Source of the DNA: Treponema zioleckii
Lineage (GTDB): Bacteria; Spirochaetota; Spirochaetia; Treponematales; Treponemataceae
Reading direction: 5' to 3'
Length of the DNA: 44,987 nt
Assembly: GCF_014737315.1 (NCBI RefSeq)
Contig: NZ_JPUF01000032.1
Coordinates: 1 to 44,987, forward strand
In this document: one piece after another, positions 1 to 9,147 of the stretch
How the letters are laid out: every line of letters begins with the position of its first letter
Numbering within the stretch: the stretch's first letter is position 1
Notes under the pieces: generated by a model
The model's database searches: none
What the model saw: only the letters and a program-made list of their open reading frames with translations
Told to the model about the DNA's origin: nothing
Program-made: the position numbers and the translations under genes

Positions 1-550
1 AAAAGTGAACTTGCAGTGTTTCCGTGGTTTCGACAAGCTCAACCACCGCACGACGTAATGCGGAGATTCCGAAATAAATTCGGAATGACAACAGGAAGAC
101 TGATACGATTTATCAGCGAGAATCAGCGTTAATTTACGCGCCTCGCCCAGCAAAAATGTTCGTAAGCTGCCTAGCATAGCTTAAAGCCCGATACGCGAGG
201 TGGTGCGCAATCTGCAAGTTGACACGACTCCCCCAAAGTTGCTCGCGGTGCGCGAGCGACAAAACTGGATCTCGACCTTGCCGCCGTGCTTGTCGCGGCG
301 AGGTCGAAGCCCCTGTAAGTGCCCCCACCAAAGCAACAGTTTTTCGAAGAAAAACTGTTGGGGAGCGGTAAAACTGATTTTAAAGAATACAAGTCAACCT
401 TTCCGCTCCCGTTACCGCTCCCGTTAGTTTCCTTAAAAAGTTTGATATTTCCAGCAAAAAAACGATAGTTATATCACTATTCATCTTTAGAATTCAAGAG
501 AAAGCACGGGCGGGGATTCTGCCTGAATCTAAAAAAAAGTGAGGAATTTT
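1..550. other. Repeat-rich non-coding region upstream of the GH16 gene
   Basis: I see no convincing gene here. The stretch holds a copy of the 'GGTTTCGACAAGCTCAACC' repeat (about 26-47) that recurs inverted near 38697-38719. It also holds half of the REP-like palindrome family (63-89), an 11-bp hairpin (334-344 paired with 350-360), and a 12-base tandem duplication CCGCTCCCGTTA at 403-414 and 415-426. The last 100 bases probably carry the promoter of the GH16 gene, but no convincing -35/-10 pair stands out. Confidence 0.6.
63..89. repeat. REP-like GTCAT..GAAT palindrome, half copy
   Basis: The stretch reads GAGATTCCGAAATAAATTCG then GAATGAC, an imperfect palindrome built on CCGAAAT/ATTCGG. 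The same unit, often as an inverted pair, recurs at 2867-2930, 31231-31242 (truncated), 32192-32263, 34823-34849, 35946-36005 and 37306-37376. Confidence 0.7.
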
Positions 551-2863
551 ATGAAAAAAAGCAAAATCGCTTTGCTTGCGTCTGTAGCCCTTTTGTCTGC
601 TGGGACTGCGATTTCGCAGGGAAAGCCATCTGCCTACACGGATGCGGATTTGGTTTGGAAAGAAGATTTCAACGGAAAAAAACTAAACAAAAAAGACTGG
701 AATTACGAGTTCCACGCACCTGGTTGGGTAAATGCCGAATTGCAGAGTTACGATGATTCAAAAAAGAACACGTACCTAAAAGACGGATGCCTTGTAATTC
801 AGGCTATAAAAAGTGAAAAAAAAGACGGCACTGTTGAATACACTTCTGGCCGAATCAACACGCAGGGAAAACATGCGTTCACTTACGGTCGTTTTGAGGC
901 ACGTCTCCGCGTTCCAAAGGGAAAAGGCTTCTTGCCGGCTTTCTGGATGATGCCTGACGACGAAAGCTATTACGGTCAGTGGCCAAAGTGTGGCGAAATT
1001 GACATTATGGAAGTCCTCGGAGATGACATTTCAAAACTCTACGGAACGATTCACTTTGGTGAGCCGCATGGAATGGTTCAGGGAACTCACACGCTTTCAA
1101 ACGGAAATTTCTCTGATGAATTCCACGTGTTCGCTGTTGAATGGGAACCTGGCGAAATCCGTTGGTATTGTGACGGCGTAAATTACAAGACCGCAAATGA
1201 TTGGTTCACAAAACGACAGGGATTTGGCGAGCAGACCTATCCGGCTCCGTTCGACCAGCCATTCTACGTTATTTTGAACGTTGCAGTCGGCGGTTCATGG
1301 GTTGGATATCCTGACGAAACCACAAACTTTGACCCTGCCAAAGACGACGCAAAAATGTACGTAGACTACGTAAAAGTCTATCAGAAAAAATCATACAACG
1401 AGGACGTAGAAAAACCTGCCCGCGCGCCTGTAGTTGCTCAGACAGATTTGAGCGGAAACATGATTTCAAACCGAAAGGCGGCTTATGAATTCCTTACAGC
1501 CGGTGGCGGTGTTGGCTCGGTAAACAGTGACGGAAGCAAGCACGTGATTACCACAGAGAACGAAGGTTCGCTTGAATATTCGATTCAGTACGTTCAGCCA
1601 CATGTGGCACTGAACAAAGGATACAGATACCGATATTCTTTCGATGCCTATGCAGATTCTGAGCGCACGATGATTACTGGAATCACGGCTCCGAACAACA
1701 GCTACGAACGTCGGTTCGGTGACGTAAAAGTAAAACTCGGAACGGCTTTAAAACACTACTCGTATGAGTTCAACATGATTGCCGATTCAGATTCTGAATG
1801 CCGACTTGAATACAACTGCGGTGCGCAAGGTTCAAAAGCTGCTATTCACATCGAAAATATTCGTCTTGAAAAAATCGGTGAAGTTGACCTTTCGAACGGA
1901 AAAAGTTGCTTGCCTGACGGAAACTACATTCTTAACGGCCAGTTCCAGGAAGGCAAAGGCCGTCTCGGAAGCTGGAAAATCGAAAACAAAGCCGGTGCGG
2001 AAGTTAGCGTAACTCAGGACAGGGCGAGAATGCTCAAAGTCGTTTCTCCAAAAAAAACTGCGGCTGACGGCGTTGTTGTAAAACAGACCGGCTTGAAGCT
2101 TGAAGGCGGAAAAGCATACATCGTAAAATTTGATGCGTTCGCTTCAAAAACTACGAAACTCACGGCACGTTTTGCAGGAATTACAAAAACTGAGCGCGTC
2201 ATTGCAAATCCTCCTGTTCAGAACAAGCGCGATTCTAACGCAAAAACCGTAAAACCGAGTCATTTTGAGTGGATTTACGCTCCAGAAAAAGACACTCAAA
2301 TTGATTTTGAGCTTCTTTTGGGAACTGACGGAGCTACGCTCTGGATTGACAACGTTTACGTAAAAGAAAATTGCGTAGTCGTAAACGGTGATTTTGGTCA
2401 GGACATGACTGGCTGGGAACTTTACGCACATCAGAACGCAAATGCGGGCGTTGAGATTACGACTGGTGCGAACGGAAAACAGGCAGAAGTGACAATTGAC
2501 AAGACTGGAAACTTGGACTGGATGATTCAGCTCAAGCAGAACGGCTGTCTCCTTGAAAAAGGCAAATTGTACAAAATCAGCCTAAAAGCCAAATGTGACA
2601 CTGAGCGAATGATTATGCTCGCTTTGCAGCGCGACGGTTCAAAGGATGATAACTGGGATCCTTATTCTAACAATCTAAAGTTCAAAGTGGGGCCAGAACT
2701 CAAAGATTACAGCTGGCAGTTCCAGATGGGTAAAGAAACCGACCCGAACGTTATCTTTACGATTTCGATGGGGGCAGTTTCTGACAAAATCATCAACACA
2801 ACACATCACGTCTACATTGACTCGATTGTGGTTGAAGAAGTCCAGCGGGATGAGAAAAAATAA
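551..2863 (+). CDS. Secreted GH16 beta-glucanase (laminarinase/lichenase type) with CBM4/9-like modules
   Basis: Predicted exported endo-beta-1,3(4)-glucanase cutting laminarin or mixed-linkage glucan outside the cell. Residues 1 to about 23 form a Sec signal peptide. A GH16 domain spans about 34-290 with the family signature GEIDIMEVLG, placing catalytic Glu149, Asp151 and Glu154. Three beta-sandwich stretches follow (about 305-430, 455-600, 610-765), each ending in I-x-I-[DE]-[NS]-I-like strands typical of CBM4/9 carbohydrate-binding modules. An in-frame GTG lies at 539, but the GAGGA ribosome site at 541-545 sits correctly for the ATG at 551, so I use that start. The gene precedes a GH5 glucanase on the same strand. 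GH16 membership is firm; the exact substrate is inferred. Confidence 0.9.
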   Translation: MKKSKIALLASVALLSAGTAISQGKPSAYTDADLVWKEDFNGKKLNKKDWNYEFHAPGWVNAELQSYDDSKKNTYLKDGCLVIQAIKSEKKDGTVEYTSGRINTQGKHAFTYGRFEARLRVPKGKGFLPAFWMMPDDESYYGQWPKCGEIDIMEVLGDDISKLYGTIHFGEPHGMVQGTHTLSNGNFSDEFHVFAVEWEPGEIRWYCDGVNYKTANDWFTKRQGFGEQTYPAPFDQPFYVILNVAVGGSWVGYPDETTNFDPAKDDAKMYVDYVKVYQKKSYNEDVEKPARAPVVAQTDLSGNMISNRKAAYEFLTAGGGVGSVNSDGSKHVITTENEGSLEYSIQYVQPHVALNKGYRYRYSFDAYADSERTMITGITAPNNSYERRFGDVKVKLGTALKHYSYEFNMIADSDSECRLEYNCGAQGSKAAIHIENIRLEKIGEVDLSNGKSCLPDGNYILNGQFQEGKGRLGSWKIENKAGAEVSVTQDRARMLKVVSPKKTAADGVVVKQTGLKLEGGKAYIVKFDAFASKTTKLTARFAGITKTERVIANPPVQNKRDSNAKTVKPSHFEWIYAPEKDTQIDFELLLGTDGATLWIDNVYVKENCVVVNGDFGQDMTGWELYAHQNANAGVEITTGANGKQAEVTIDKTGNLDWMIQLKQNGCLLEKGKLYKISLKAKCDTERMIMLALQRDGSKDDNWDPYSNNLKFKVGPELKDYSWQFQMGKETDPNVIFTISMGAVSDKIINTTHHVYIDSIVVEEVQRDEKK

Positions 2864-2866
2864 GTT

Positions 2867-2930
2867 GTCATTCCTAACTTGATTCGGAATCTATAAAAAA
2901 AGAGGTTCCCTGAAATAAATTCAGCATGAC
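2867..2930. repeat. REP-like palindrome, inverted pair
   Basis: GTCATTCCTAACTTGATTCG is followed after a short gap by a mirrored unit ending ATTCAGCATGAC. It is a full paired copy of the dispersed repeat family in the gap after the GH16 gene, able to form a long hairpin. Confidence 0.7.
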
Positions 2931-2973
2931 ACTTCTTTAAGATTCGATACATAGAAAACAAAAAATATAAGGA

Positions 2974-3058
2974 CGGAATTATCCAATAATTTCAGAATGT
3001 CATTTTACAAAAACGGGCTTGGCATAAATTGAATGTTTGGATAATTCCGCCTTTTTTT
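2974..3058 (+). terminator. Intrinsic terminator directly upstream of the GH5 gene
   Basis: CGGAATTATCCAA (2974-2986) pairs perfectly with TTGGATAATTCCG (3037-3049), a 13-bp stem with a roughly 50-base loop, followed by CC and seven T (3052-3058). The GH5 ribosome site (AAGGGG, 3063-3068) follows at once, leaving no room for a promoter in between. Transcription of the GH5 gene must therefore read through this element or start inside the loop. Confidence 0.6.
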
Positions 3059-3073
3059 ATGCAAGGGGATTTT

Positions 3074-4299
3074 ATGAAAAAATTTGGGGACTTTTGATTT
3101 TGACTCCAATGTTGTTCATTGGCACTTCGTGCGGAAGTCATTCTGCCGGAGTTGAAGACGAGATAGATGAACCGTTTGGGGAATCTGGAAAATCGTCTGG
3201 TATGACAAGTCTTGAATTTGCAAAGAGACTTTCAATCGGCTGGAATCTTGGAAACACGCTCGACGCTCACTATTCCTCTGCCGGAAAAACGAACAAAGGG
3301 CTTTCGACCGAGACTTGCTGGGGAATGCCAGAAACGACCGAGGCGATGATTAAAGCTGTTGCGAAGAAAGGCTTCAAGACAATCCGAATTCCGGTAAGCT
3401 GGCACAACCACATTACAGATGAGAATTACACAATTGATTCTCAATGGATGGCACGAGTAAAGACTGTAGTTGACTGGGCACTCAATGATGGGATGAAGGT
3501 GATAATAAACATTCACCATGATAATCTTACCGAAGCTGAAAGGTCCACGTCATACGGATTCTGTATTCCAACAAGTTCTAATTCATCATTAAAACAAACT
3601 TCTAAGAATTACATAAAAGCTATTTGGCGGCAAGTTGCAACGAATTTCAAAGATTATGATGAAAATCTTATTTTTGAAGTTCTTAATGAACCTCGCTGCA
3701 TTGGAACTGCTTACGAATGGAACACAGGAAGCTACACGAACGAAGTAAAAGCTGCGAACAAAATAATTATGGAATACGAAAAACTTGCCCTTGAAACAAT
3801 TCGTTCAACTGGTGGCAAGAATGCAAGCCGATACATTATGATTCCGCCTTATGCGGCTAGTCCTAATATGACCGATGGCTGGTCATTGCCAGAAGACAGC
3901 GTAAGTGGAAAATTGATAGTTTCTGTGCACGCTTATACACCGTATGAGTTCTGCATGGGCGATGATAATAGTTTTTCTGATTCTCATAAAAGTTCTATAG
4001 TTTGGCTTTTTTCTACTCTAAAAACCGCTTATCTCTCAAAAAATATCCCTGTTGTTATTGGAGAAGCTAGTGCAAGTGACAAGGGAAATACTCAAGAGCG
4101 TGTTAAGTGGGCTACCTATTATTTTAATCAGGCAAAATCTGCTGGAGTTCCTGTCGTACTTTGGGATAATATGGTGTGTTCTACGCAAAGCGGTGGCACT
4201 GGTACTGATAAAGCTGAATGTCATGGATATTTCAAAAGGTCAGATTGTACATGGTATTTTCCTACGATAATCAACGAAATGATTAAAGGGAAACTCTAA
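3074..4299 (+). CDS. GH5 endoglucanase lipoprotein, signal peptide frameshifted by one base
   Basis: Beta-1,4-glucanase or xyloglucanase-type hydrolase of family GH5 (subfamily 4-like). Visible motifs are GWNLGNTLDA, KTIRIPVSWH, NIHHDN, the acid/base in FEVLNEP (Glu206 of the repaired protein) and the nucleophile in VVIGEAS (Glu331). The properly spaced start (AAGGGG then ATG at 3074) reads only seven codons before a TGA. One extra A in the A6 run at 3077-3082 would join it to the long frame and give MKKIWGLLILTPMLFIGTSC, a good lipoprotein signal with Cys20. The uninterrupted frame otherwise opens at a TTG (3037) inside the terminator stem, which is unlikely to be a real start. Either an assembly error or a real slip site; the catalytic domain is intact. 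Confidence 0.85.
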
Positions 4300-4386
4300 A
4301 AACTCTGTTAGTTTTCCTAGGTGCCCATCGTCCAGCCTTTCGCTGAACGTGATTTTAAAGTTATCTTATAGAAACTAACTTTCCAT

Positions 4387-4430
4387 AAAAAAAGGCAGCC
4401 TTGCGGGAACAAAAGTCCTGCTTGGCTGCC
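4387..4430 (-). terminator. Terminator of the Rpn-family gene
   Basis: On the minus strand GGCAGCC (4430-4424) pairs with GGCTGCC (4400-4394), followed by seven T (complement of 4393-4387). It lies just past the stop codon at 4441. Its outer sequence CCATAAAAAAAGGCAG is repeated almost exactly at 5388-5403 on the other side of the gene. Confidence 0.75.
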
Positions 4431-4440
4431 GCCCTAAAGT

Positions 4441-5355
4441 CTATTTTTGATATTCATCCATGAGTTTTTTGAGATACTCACGGTCATTAGTTGCTTTTTG
4501 AACGTCTTCATTGCGTCCCATTGCATAAAGCTTAGAAAACAATGCAAGAATCTTATCCGTCGCAGATTTTTCACCACTTGCAAAGCCTTCACTGCGACCT
4601 AAAGAGAATCCTTCGCTACGACCTTCCTGTTTTATTGCTTGAATTACATCGCACATTTTTACACCTCCTGTAGTTTTCTTTGCTGTGGTCAAAACCTTTT
4701 CTTCTATGTCTCTGAATGAATTATCGCCCGACATTACTCGAAAAAGCTCCAAGATTTCCTCGATGTGCCTTATCTGATTCTGCGAGCCTTCGTACCGAAC
4801 GTGAAGCCTCTTGGCGCGGAGATATTCCACGACCTCGTGAAAGTCGCTCCTGAACATCGAAATCTGCTCGTCAGTTAGCCAAGCCAGCTCGAAAAGGTTT
4901 ATCTCGTAGTCCTTTACGAATGGTGCAAGTTTTTCGTTTATCGAAAGTCGCTTTTTTAACGATCTCGAGACATTCCAGTGATGCTCTGTTCCGAAATAGA
5001 GCACCATCGTTACTACGGGATATCTTTCAGTCTGTTTCTTCGCTGAAAGCTGAGCTCTGTAGGCGGCTCCGTCATATCCGATTACGCGCAGTGCCATATC
5101 CCTTTCAGGTATGGTTTGATTCTCCATGCCACAAAAACCGATTCTCAGGCATTCATTGTTCTGCCAGTATTTCGCAACGTCGCGCTCCTGACTTCGAACA
5201 TCCCCGTCCATCTTGTACATCGAGAATGGCTGTGCGTCCGTCAATTCGTTTTCGCTTATGACTTGTTCGCCGTTAAAAAGCAAGACATTCACTATATCTG
5301 CAAAAACATCGTTGTAGGATTTCAGTGTTTTTTGAATTGCGTCCTTTGCTCCCAT
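4441..5355 (-). CDS. Rpn-family PD-(D/E)XK nuclease / putative transposase
   Basis: A 304-residue protein resembling the Rpn/YhgA-like family (recombination-promoting nucleases, often annotated as PD-(D/E)XK family transposases). The N-terminal half carries the pattern SYNDVFADIVNVLLF, an ERD segment and GMENQT, matching the D...E-x-Q nuclease core. The C-terminal part has a short glycine repeat, EGRSEGFSLGRSEGFASGE (about 247-265), a linker typical of this family, and a helical tail. The mRNA is probably leaderless: a TATATT box lies six bases before the ATG. It is a single-gene unit flanked by two similar hairpins. The role in the cell is unknown; relatives promote RecA-independent recombination. 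Confidence 0.75.
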   Translation of the reverse strand: MGAKDAIQKTLKSYNDVFADIVNVLLFNGEQVISENELTDAQPFSMYKMDGDVRSQERDVAKYWQNNECLRIGFCGMENQTIPERDMALRVIGYDGAAYRAQLSAKKQTERYPVVTMVLYFGTEHHWNVSRSLKKRLSINEKLAPFVKDYEINLFELAWLTDEQISMFRSDFHEVVEYLRAKRLHVRYEGSQNQIRHIEEILELFRVMSGDNSFRDIEEKVLTTAKKTTGGVKMCDVIQAIKQEGRSEGFSLGRSEGFASGEKSATDKILALFSKLYAMGRNEDVQKATNDREYLKKLMDEYQK

Positions 5356-5361
5356 AAATTA

Positions 5362-5367
5362 AATATA
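5362..5367 (-). promoter_or_regulatory. -10 box of a probable leaderless promoter (Rpn gene)
   Basis: On the minus strand the sequence is TATATT, then six bases (TAATTT), then the ATG at 5355. No purine-rich ribosome site precedes the ATG. A weak -35-like TGGACT sits 17 bases further upstream. Confidence 0.5.
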
Positions 5368-5390
5368 TGCTCTTTGAGTGCGGAAGTCCA

Positions 5391-5438
5391 TAAAAAAAGG
5401 CAGTCTTGCAAAGTAAAATCTTGCAGACTGCCTTTTTT
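5391..5438. terminator. Bidirectional terminator between the Rpn gene and the ABC operon
   Basis: GGCAGTCTTGCA pairs with TTGCAGACTGCC (5421-5432) with a bulge. It is preceded by seven A and followed by six T, so it can stop transcription from either side. It would end the sugar ABC operon transcribed on the minus strand. Confidence 0.8.
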
Positions 5439-5456
5439 ATAAACTTCGAATGAATG

Positions 5457-6293
5457 CTATTCTTTTACGGCACCAACAGCAACGCCGCTAATAATGCTTC
5501 TTGAAAGGAAAAGATACACAATCATCAGCGGAATAATCGCTATACAGATAATCATATAAACCTGTCCCATGTCGAACTTCTGGTAGTCGGCACTGCGGAG
5601 CTGGGCAATCAAAATCGGGATTGTCTTTTTTGCCTTGCTGTTAATGACCAAAGCAGGAACGAAGTAGTTGTTCCATGAGCTTACGAAAGCGAAAATCGCC
5701 TGGACAGCTATGGCTGGCTTCATCATCGGCAATACAATTGTGTTAAAAATCTTGAATTCGTTGCAACCGTCTATGCGGGCAGCTTCCACAATGGAGTAGG
5801 GGAGCATTGCCTGCATCGCCTGATACATATAGAAGAATACGACCGGGGCGGCTATTGCAGGAATATAAAGAGCTGCAAGAGTGTCAATCATCTTGAGTTT
5901 TGTAAGCAAACTCAAAAAACCGAGCGTTGAACACTGTGTTGGAATCATCATGATCATCATAATCAATTTGAAAGCTGCGCTCTTGAGCTTAAAATTGTAC
6001 ATGTAAATTCCGTAGGCGGTCATTGCAGAGAAATATGTTGTAAGAAGTGCCGCCATTACAGAAACGTATACACTGTTCATAAGTGCTTTGAGCACCGGCA
6101 TGTTTGGGTTTGAAAGCAATTTAACAAGATTTGAACCAAAAGAAATTCCTGGAAATGGTGAAAATCCTTTTTGAATTTGCGCATGGCTCCGTGTCGCATT
6201 GATTATGAGCACAAAAAATGGCAAAAGCGACAGTACTGTTAGGACAATGAGCACAAAGTACGCAATGTTTCTCCTTTGGGTTATCATTCTCAT
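5457..6293 (-). CDS. Carbohydrate ABC transporter permease, MalG/AraQ-like
   Basis: Inner-membrane permease of the carbohydrate uptake-1 (CUT1) family, 278 residues with about six membrane segments. The cytoplasmic EAA loop reads EAARIDGCNEFKIFNTIVLP (about 190-209), the contact site for the ATPase. The start overlaps the stop of the upstream permease (ATGA, 6290-6293) behind a GGAGG site at 6301-6305, so the two are translationally coupled. No ATPase gene is nearby; as is usual for this family a shared MsmK-type ATPase elsewhere probably drives import. Adjacent genes suggest a beta-gluco-oligosaccharide substrate. Confidence 0.9.
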   Translation of the reverse strand: MRMITQRRNIAYFVLIVLTVLSLLPFFVLIINATRSHAQIQKGFSPFPGISFGSNLVKLLSNPNMPVLKALMNSVYVSVMAALLTTYFSAMTAYGIYMYNFKLKSAAFKLIMMIMMIPTQCSTLGFLSLLTKLKMIDTLAALYIPAIAAPVVFFYMYQAMQAMLPYSIVEAARIDGCNEFKIFNTIVLPMMKPAIAVQAIFAFVSSWNNYFVPALVINSKAKKTIPILIAQLRSADYQKFDMGQVYMIICIAIIPLMIVYLFLSRSIISGVAVGAVKE

Positions 6294-7258
6294 TTTTTAC
6301 CTCCAATCATTCCCTTGTAACTTTTTGAGCCCATTCCCTTGTATTTGTTCATGGTCATTGAATAGACCGTAAAACTGAATACGCTTGTCAGCGCGAACGT
6401 TATTACCGAAACTGCACCGGCCATACCGTAGTTCTTGTTGGCAAGGTGTTTGTTCAAGTACATAATCAACGTCATGCTGGTACGGTTAGGGTTTCCTTCA
6501 CCGTTTGTCAAAATCTGTGGTACGTCGAACATCTGGATTCCGCCGATAAGGCTCGTGATGAGAACGTAGATAAAAATCGGCATGAGCAACGGAAACGTAA
6601 TCTTAAAGAATGTCTGGAGCGGATTTGCTCCGTCAATTCTTGCTGCCTCATAAATACTGGTGTCGATTCCCATGATTCCTGCCATAAGCAAAATAGTGGT
6701 ATTTCCATACCACATAAGGAAGTTCATAGCAGCGATAAGTCCGCGGGTGCATTTTTCCATGCTCAAAAATCGGATGTTTTCATGTATGAATCCGAATTTG
6801 AGAAGGATGCTGTTTATAGGACCGTTGTCACTGAACAACGTAAAAAACAGCATTGCGAATGCTGATGCCATAATCAAGTTTGGCATGTAGATAACAGTTT
6901 TGAACAACTGTTTGCATTTTAAGCGCAACTCTGTGCTTGTAAACCAGATTGAAAGCAACAGTGCGATAAGAATCTGCGGAATAAAGCCCGCCATCCACAA
7001 AATAAAGGTGTTTCCGATGTAGCGAAGAATGTCGCTTCCGAATACAGCTTTAAAGTTTGCAAGACCTACGAAGCGTGGACCTATTGTTTGTAAGCCTATG
7101 CGGTAGTTTTCATACAAGCTGTTCGTGAATGTCGAAATCAGAGGAAGCAGGGAGAACACTGTAAACACAATGAAAAACGGTGCAATGAAAAAATATCCCC
7201 ATTTATTAAAATCGACTTTCTTATTTTTTTTGACAGCTTTGTTTTCGTTATTGTTCAT
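6290..7258 (-). CDS. Carbohydrate ABC transporter permease, MalF/UgpA-like
   Basis: Partner permease of the same CUT1 importer, 322 residues. It has a short charged N-terminus (NNNENKAVKKNKK), a first membrane helix at about 20-42 and roughly six helices in all. The EAA loop reads EAARIDGANPLQTFFKITFP. It lies between the binding-protein gene and the second permease, separated from the former by a branched RNA-hairpin region that may set the ratio of binding protein to permease. Confidence 0.9.
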   Translation of the reverse strand: MNNNENKAVKKNKKVDFNKWGYFFIAPFFIVFTVFSLLPLISTFTNSLYENYRIGLQTIGPRFVGLANFKAVFGSDILRYIGNTFILWMAGFIPQILIALLLSIWFTSTELRLKCKQLFKTVIYMPNLIMASAFAMLFFTLFSDNGPINSILLKFGFIHENIRFLSMEKCTRGLIAAMNFLMWYGNTTILLMAGIMGIDTSIYEAARIDGANPLQTFFKITFPLLMPIFIYVLITSLIGGIQMFDVPQILTNGEGNPNRTSMTLIMYLNKHLANKNYGMAGAVSVITFALTSVFSFTVYSMTMNKYKGMGSKSYKGMIGGKK

Positions 7259-7278
7259 GGCAAGCCTCTCTGATTTGC

Positions 7279-7382
7279 TTAAGAAAATAGTGATTAATGC
7301 CCCCGAATCGTTTTCGGGGGCAAAATAGACTTGTTTGGAACTTTCGGTTGCCGAACAGGTCTATTAATCAGCGTTTTCTTAA
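7279..7382 (-). other. Three-way-junction inverted repeats between the binding-protein and permease genes
   Basis: An outer stem pairs 7279-7298 with 7363-7382 (TTAAGAAAA and TGATTAAT blocks match, three central mismatches). Inside it are two hairpins: GCCCCCGAA/TTCGGGGGC (7299-7307 with 7313-7321) and AATAGACTTGTTT/GAACAGGTCTATT (7324-7336 with 7353-7365, G-U tolerant). The structure starts about five bases after the binding-protein stop and has no T-run, so it looks like an mRNA-stabilising or processing element or a partial attenuator rather than a full terminator. Confidence 0.65.
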
Positions 7383-7386
7383 CTTG

Positions 7387-8772
7387 TTATTTTGTCAAGT
7401 TTGGATACATTTCAAGGATAGCTGTGTAGAAGTTTTCCCAAGCCTTGTCCAAAGAAACTTTGTTGTCAAAGTAATCTTTCATTGTTGCCTGGAGTTTTTC
7501 TGACATACCCTGATCGTACTGAGAGATTGCTGTCTTATCGATTGCCTTTGCCGAGTCAAGGAAGAACTTGATGTGGTTCTGTCCGTTGAGGAAAGGATTC
7601 TGATAATCGCTTGCTGCAATGCGCTCCATTGCAGGAATGTTGTTTGTAAAGTCTCCAGAATTCTTTGCAATGTCAGTCATTACGTCTGCATCACAAGTAA
7701 GAGTCTTGAGAATGTCTTTGATGAGCCCGATGTTGTCTGAGCCTTTTGCACCACAAATCCATGTTCCGCCCCATGCGAATGACTGAGGACCTTTGCAGAA
7801 TGCCCAGTCGCCGTATGAACCGTTACCGATTTCTTTTGGTGCGTCCTGGTTGTCAAGAGAAGCAGGAGCCATACAGAAGTCAATGAACCATGCAGGTCCG
7901 AAGTATCCGAATACTTTACCTTTTGCGCCCATTCCCTGTGAGCTTTCTGGTGACCACAATGAAGCTTTGTTGTTGTATCCGAGATCTGTGTATTCTTTTG
8001 TCTGAGCAATCCATTTGTTGATCTGCTCATCAATCTGAATCTTGTTGCCTACTACCCAAGGAGTCTTCATGTTGTCACTGAATGCGCGGAATGCGTCATC
8101 ATATCCTGAGAGCATGAAGTAGCCCTTTTCTTTTGCCTGAGCCGCAACGTCATTGAATTTGTTCCAGTCAGAAAGAAGTTCTCCTACCTGCTCTGGATCG
8201 TCTGTTCCAAGAACGTCTTTTGCGATTGAGCGTCTGTAAATGAATCCGCCCGGACAAGCCTGCCAGCTCAAGCCTTTCAAGTTGCCGTTGCTGTCGGTCA
8301 TAATGTCCTGAGTGTATTTGTACTGATCTTTGATGTCCTCTTTTGTAAGACCGATGTCTTTGAGTACATCGAGAGTGAATTCTGAATTTACGTATTTGAG
8401 AGCGTAGTCAGCTTCTACAAGGAAAATGTCTACTTTTTCATTGTCAGAAGCGTTGTCTTGGTTCAGGAGGGCTTCATCAAGTTTCTTCTGATAAGCGCTG
8501 TCCTGTGAAGGTGTGATAAGCCAGTTTACGGTTACGTCTGCTGGCAATTTTGATTTGTAATAAGTGTTGAATCGTCCCTGGAATTCTTCGTTCCAAGCAT
8601 AGATGTTCAAAACTTTTCCCTCGGCGCTCTTCGGAGCGCTTGCGCTTGTGGCAGCCTGCTCTGCGGAATTGTTCGAAACTGTTTCTGCTTCTGCTGAAGG
8701 TTTCTTCTCATTGCAGCCAGTCAAAGTAGCTAACATTGTAGCTCCTGCCAAAATTGGAATAAACTTTTTCAT
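7387..8772 (-). CDS. Sugar ABC transporter substrate-binding lipoprotein
   Basis: Family 1 extracellular solute-binding protein, 461 residues. The signal ends in the lipobox LTGC with Cys20 as lipid anchor; a Ser/Ala/Glu-rich linker follows, then the two-lobed domain beginning at VLNIYAWNEEF. It would capture oligosaccharides outside the inner membrane and deliver them to the two downstream permeases. AGGAGG lies correctly before the ATG. It is the first gene of the operon, divergent from the AraC-type regulator and the GH94 phosphorylase, which points to cellobiose, laminaribiose or related beta-glucan fragments. The substrate is inferred from context. Confidence 0.9.
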   Translation of the reverse strand: MKKFIPILAGATMLATLTGCNEKKPSAEAETVSNNSAEQAATSASAPKSAEGKVLNIYAWNEEFQGRFNTYYKSKLPADVTVNWLITPSQDSAYQKKLDEALLNQDNASDNEKVDIFLVEADYALKYVNSEFTLDVLKDIGLTKEDIKDQYKYTQDIMTDSNGNLKGLSWQACPGGFIYRRSIAKDVLGTDDPEQVGELLSDWNKFNDVAAQAKEKGYFMLSGYDDAFRAFSDNMKTPWVVGNKIQIDEQINKWIAQTKEYTDLGYNNKASLWSPESSQGMGAKGKVFGYFGPAWFIDFCMAPASLDNQDAPKEIGNGSYGDWAFCKGPQSFAWGGTWICGAKGSDNIGLIKDILKTLTCDADVMTDIAKNSGDFTNNIPAMERIAASDYQNPFLNGQNHIKFFLDSAKAIDKTAISQYDQGMSEKLQATMKDYFDNKVSLDKAWENFYTAILEMYPNLTK

Positions 8773-9147
8773 TTTTTCCTCCTAACAATTTATTTATTAT
8801 AACTATAATAATACAACGTTGTAGCACAACTGTACACTAAAAAAGATACTTTTTTCTTTTTGTTAAAAAAGTAGTAAGTCTGTAAAATACCTAAAAAATA
8901 ATACAAAAAAAAGAAAAAATAGTAAAAATACATACTTTTTGTTTTGTAAATTTTTCAAAACGGTGTAGTCTAAAAGTTGAGAGCATGGTAAAAATTTAAA
9001 ATACTTGTTTTTAGATATGCCTGCGGTTTTTAAGTTCGGAAAATAGCAGAACTTAAAATTTCACGTTTTCAAAGTTTGGCTACAAAATTGAAGTTTTTAG
9101 AGTCAACTTTGAATTTTTAATTCGACTTTGACAAAGGTTTATGCGAT
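8773..9147. promoter_or_regulatory. Divergent control region between importer and AraC/GH94 genes
   Basis: No gene fits here. On the minus strand a TATAAT box (complement of 8797-8802) serves the binding-protein gene, whose AGGAGG lies at 8778-8783. A perfect 12-bp palindrome TACAACGTTGTA (8812-8823) overlaps the -35 area and is a plausible operator. A direct repeat ATACTTTTT at 8846-8854 and 8932-8940 could be AraC-type half sites. Much of the rest is A/T tracts. Confidence 0.5.

Noticed and set aside
3037-3073. TTG start at 3037 for the GH5 gene
   Set aside because: It lies in the stem of a terminator and has no ribosome site. The ATG at 3074 with AAGGGG and a one-base repair gives a far better signal peptide.
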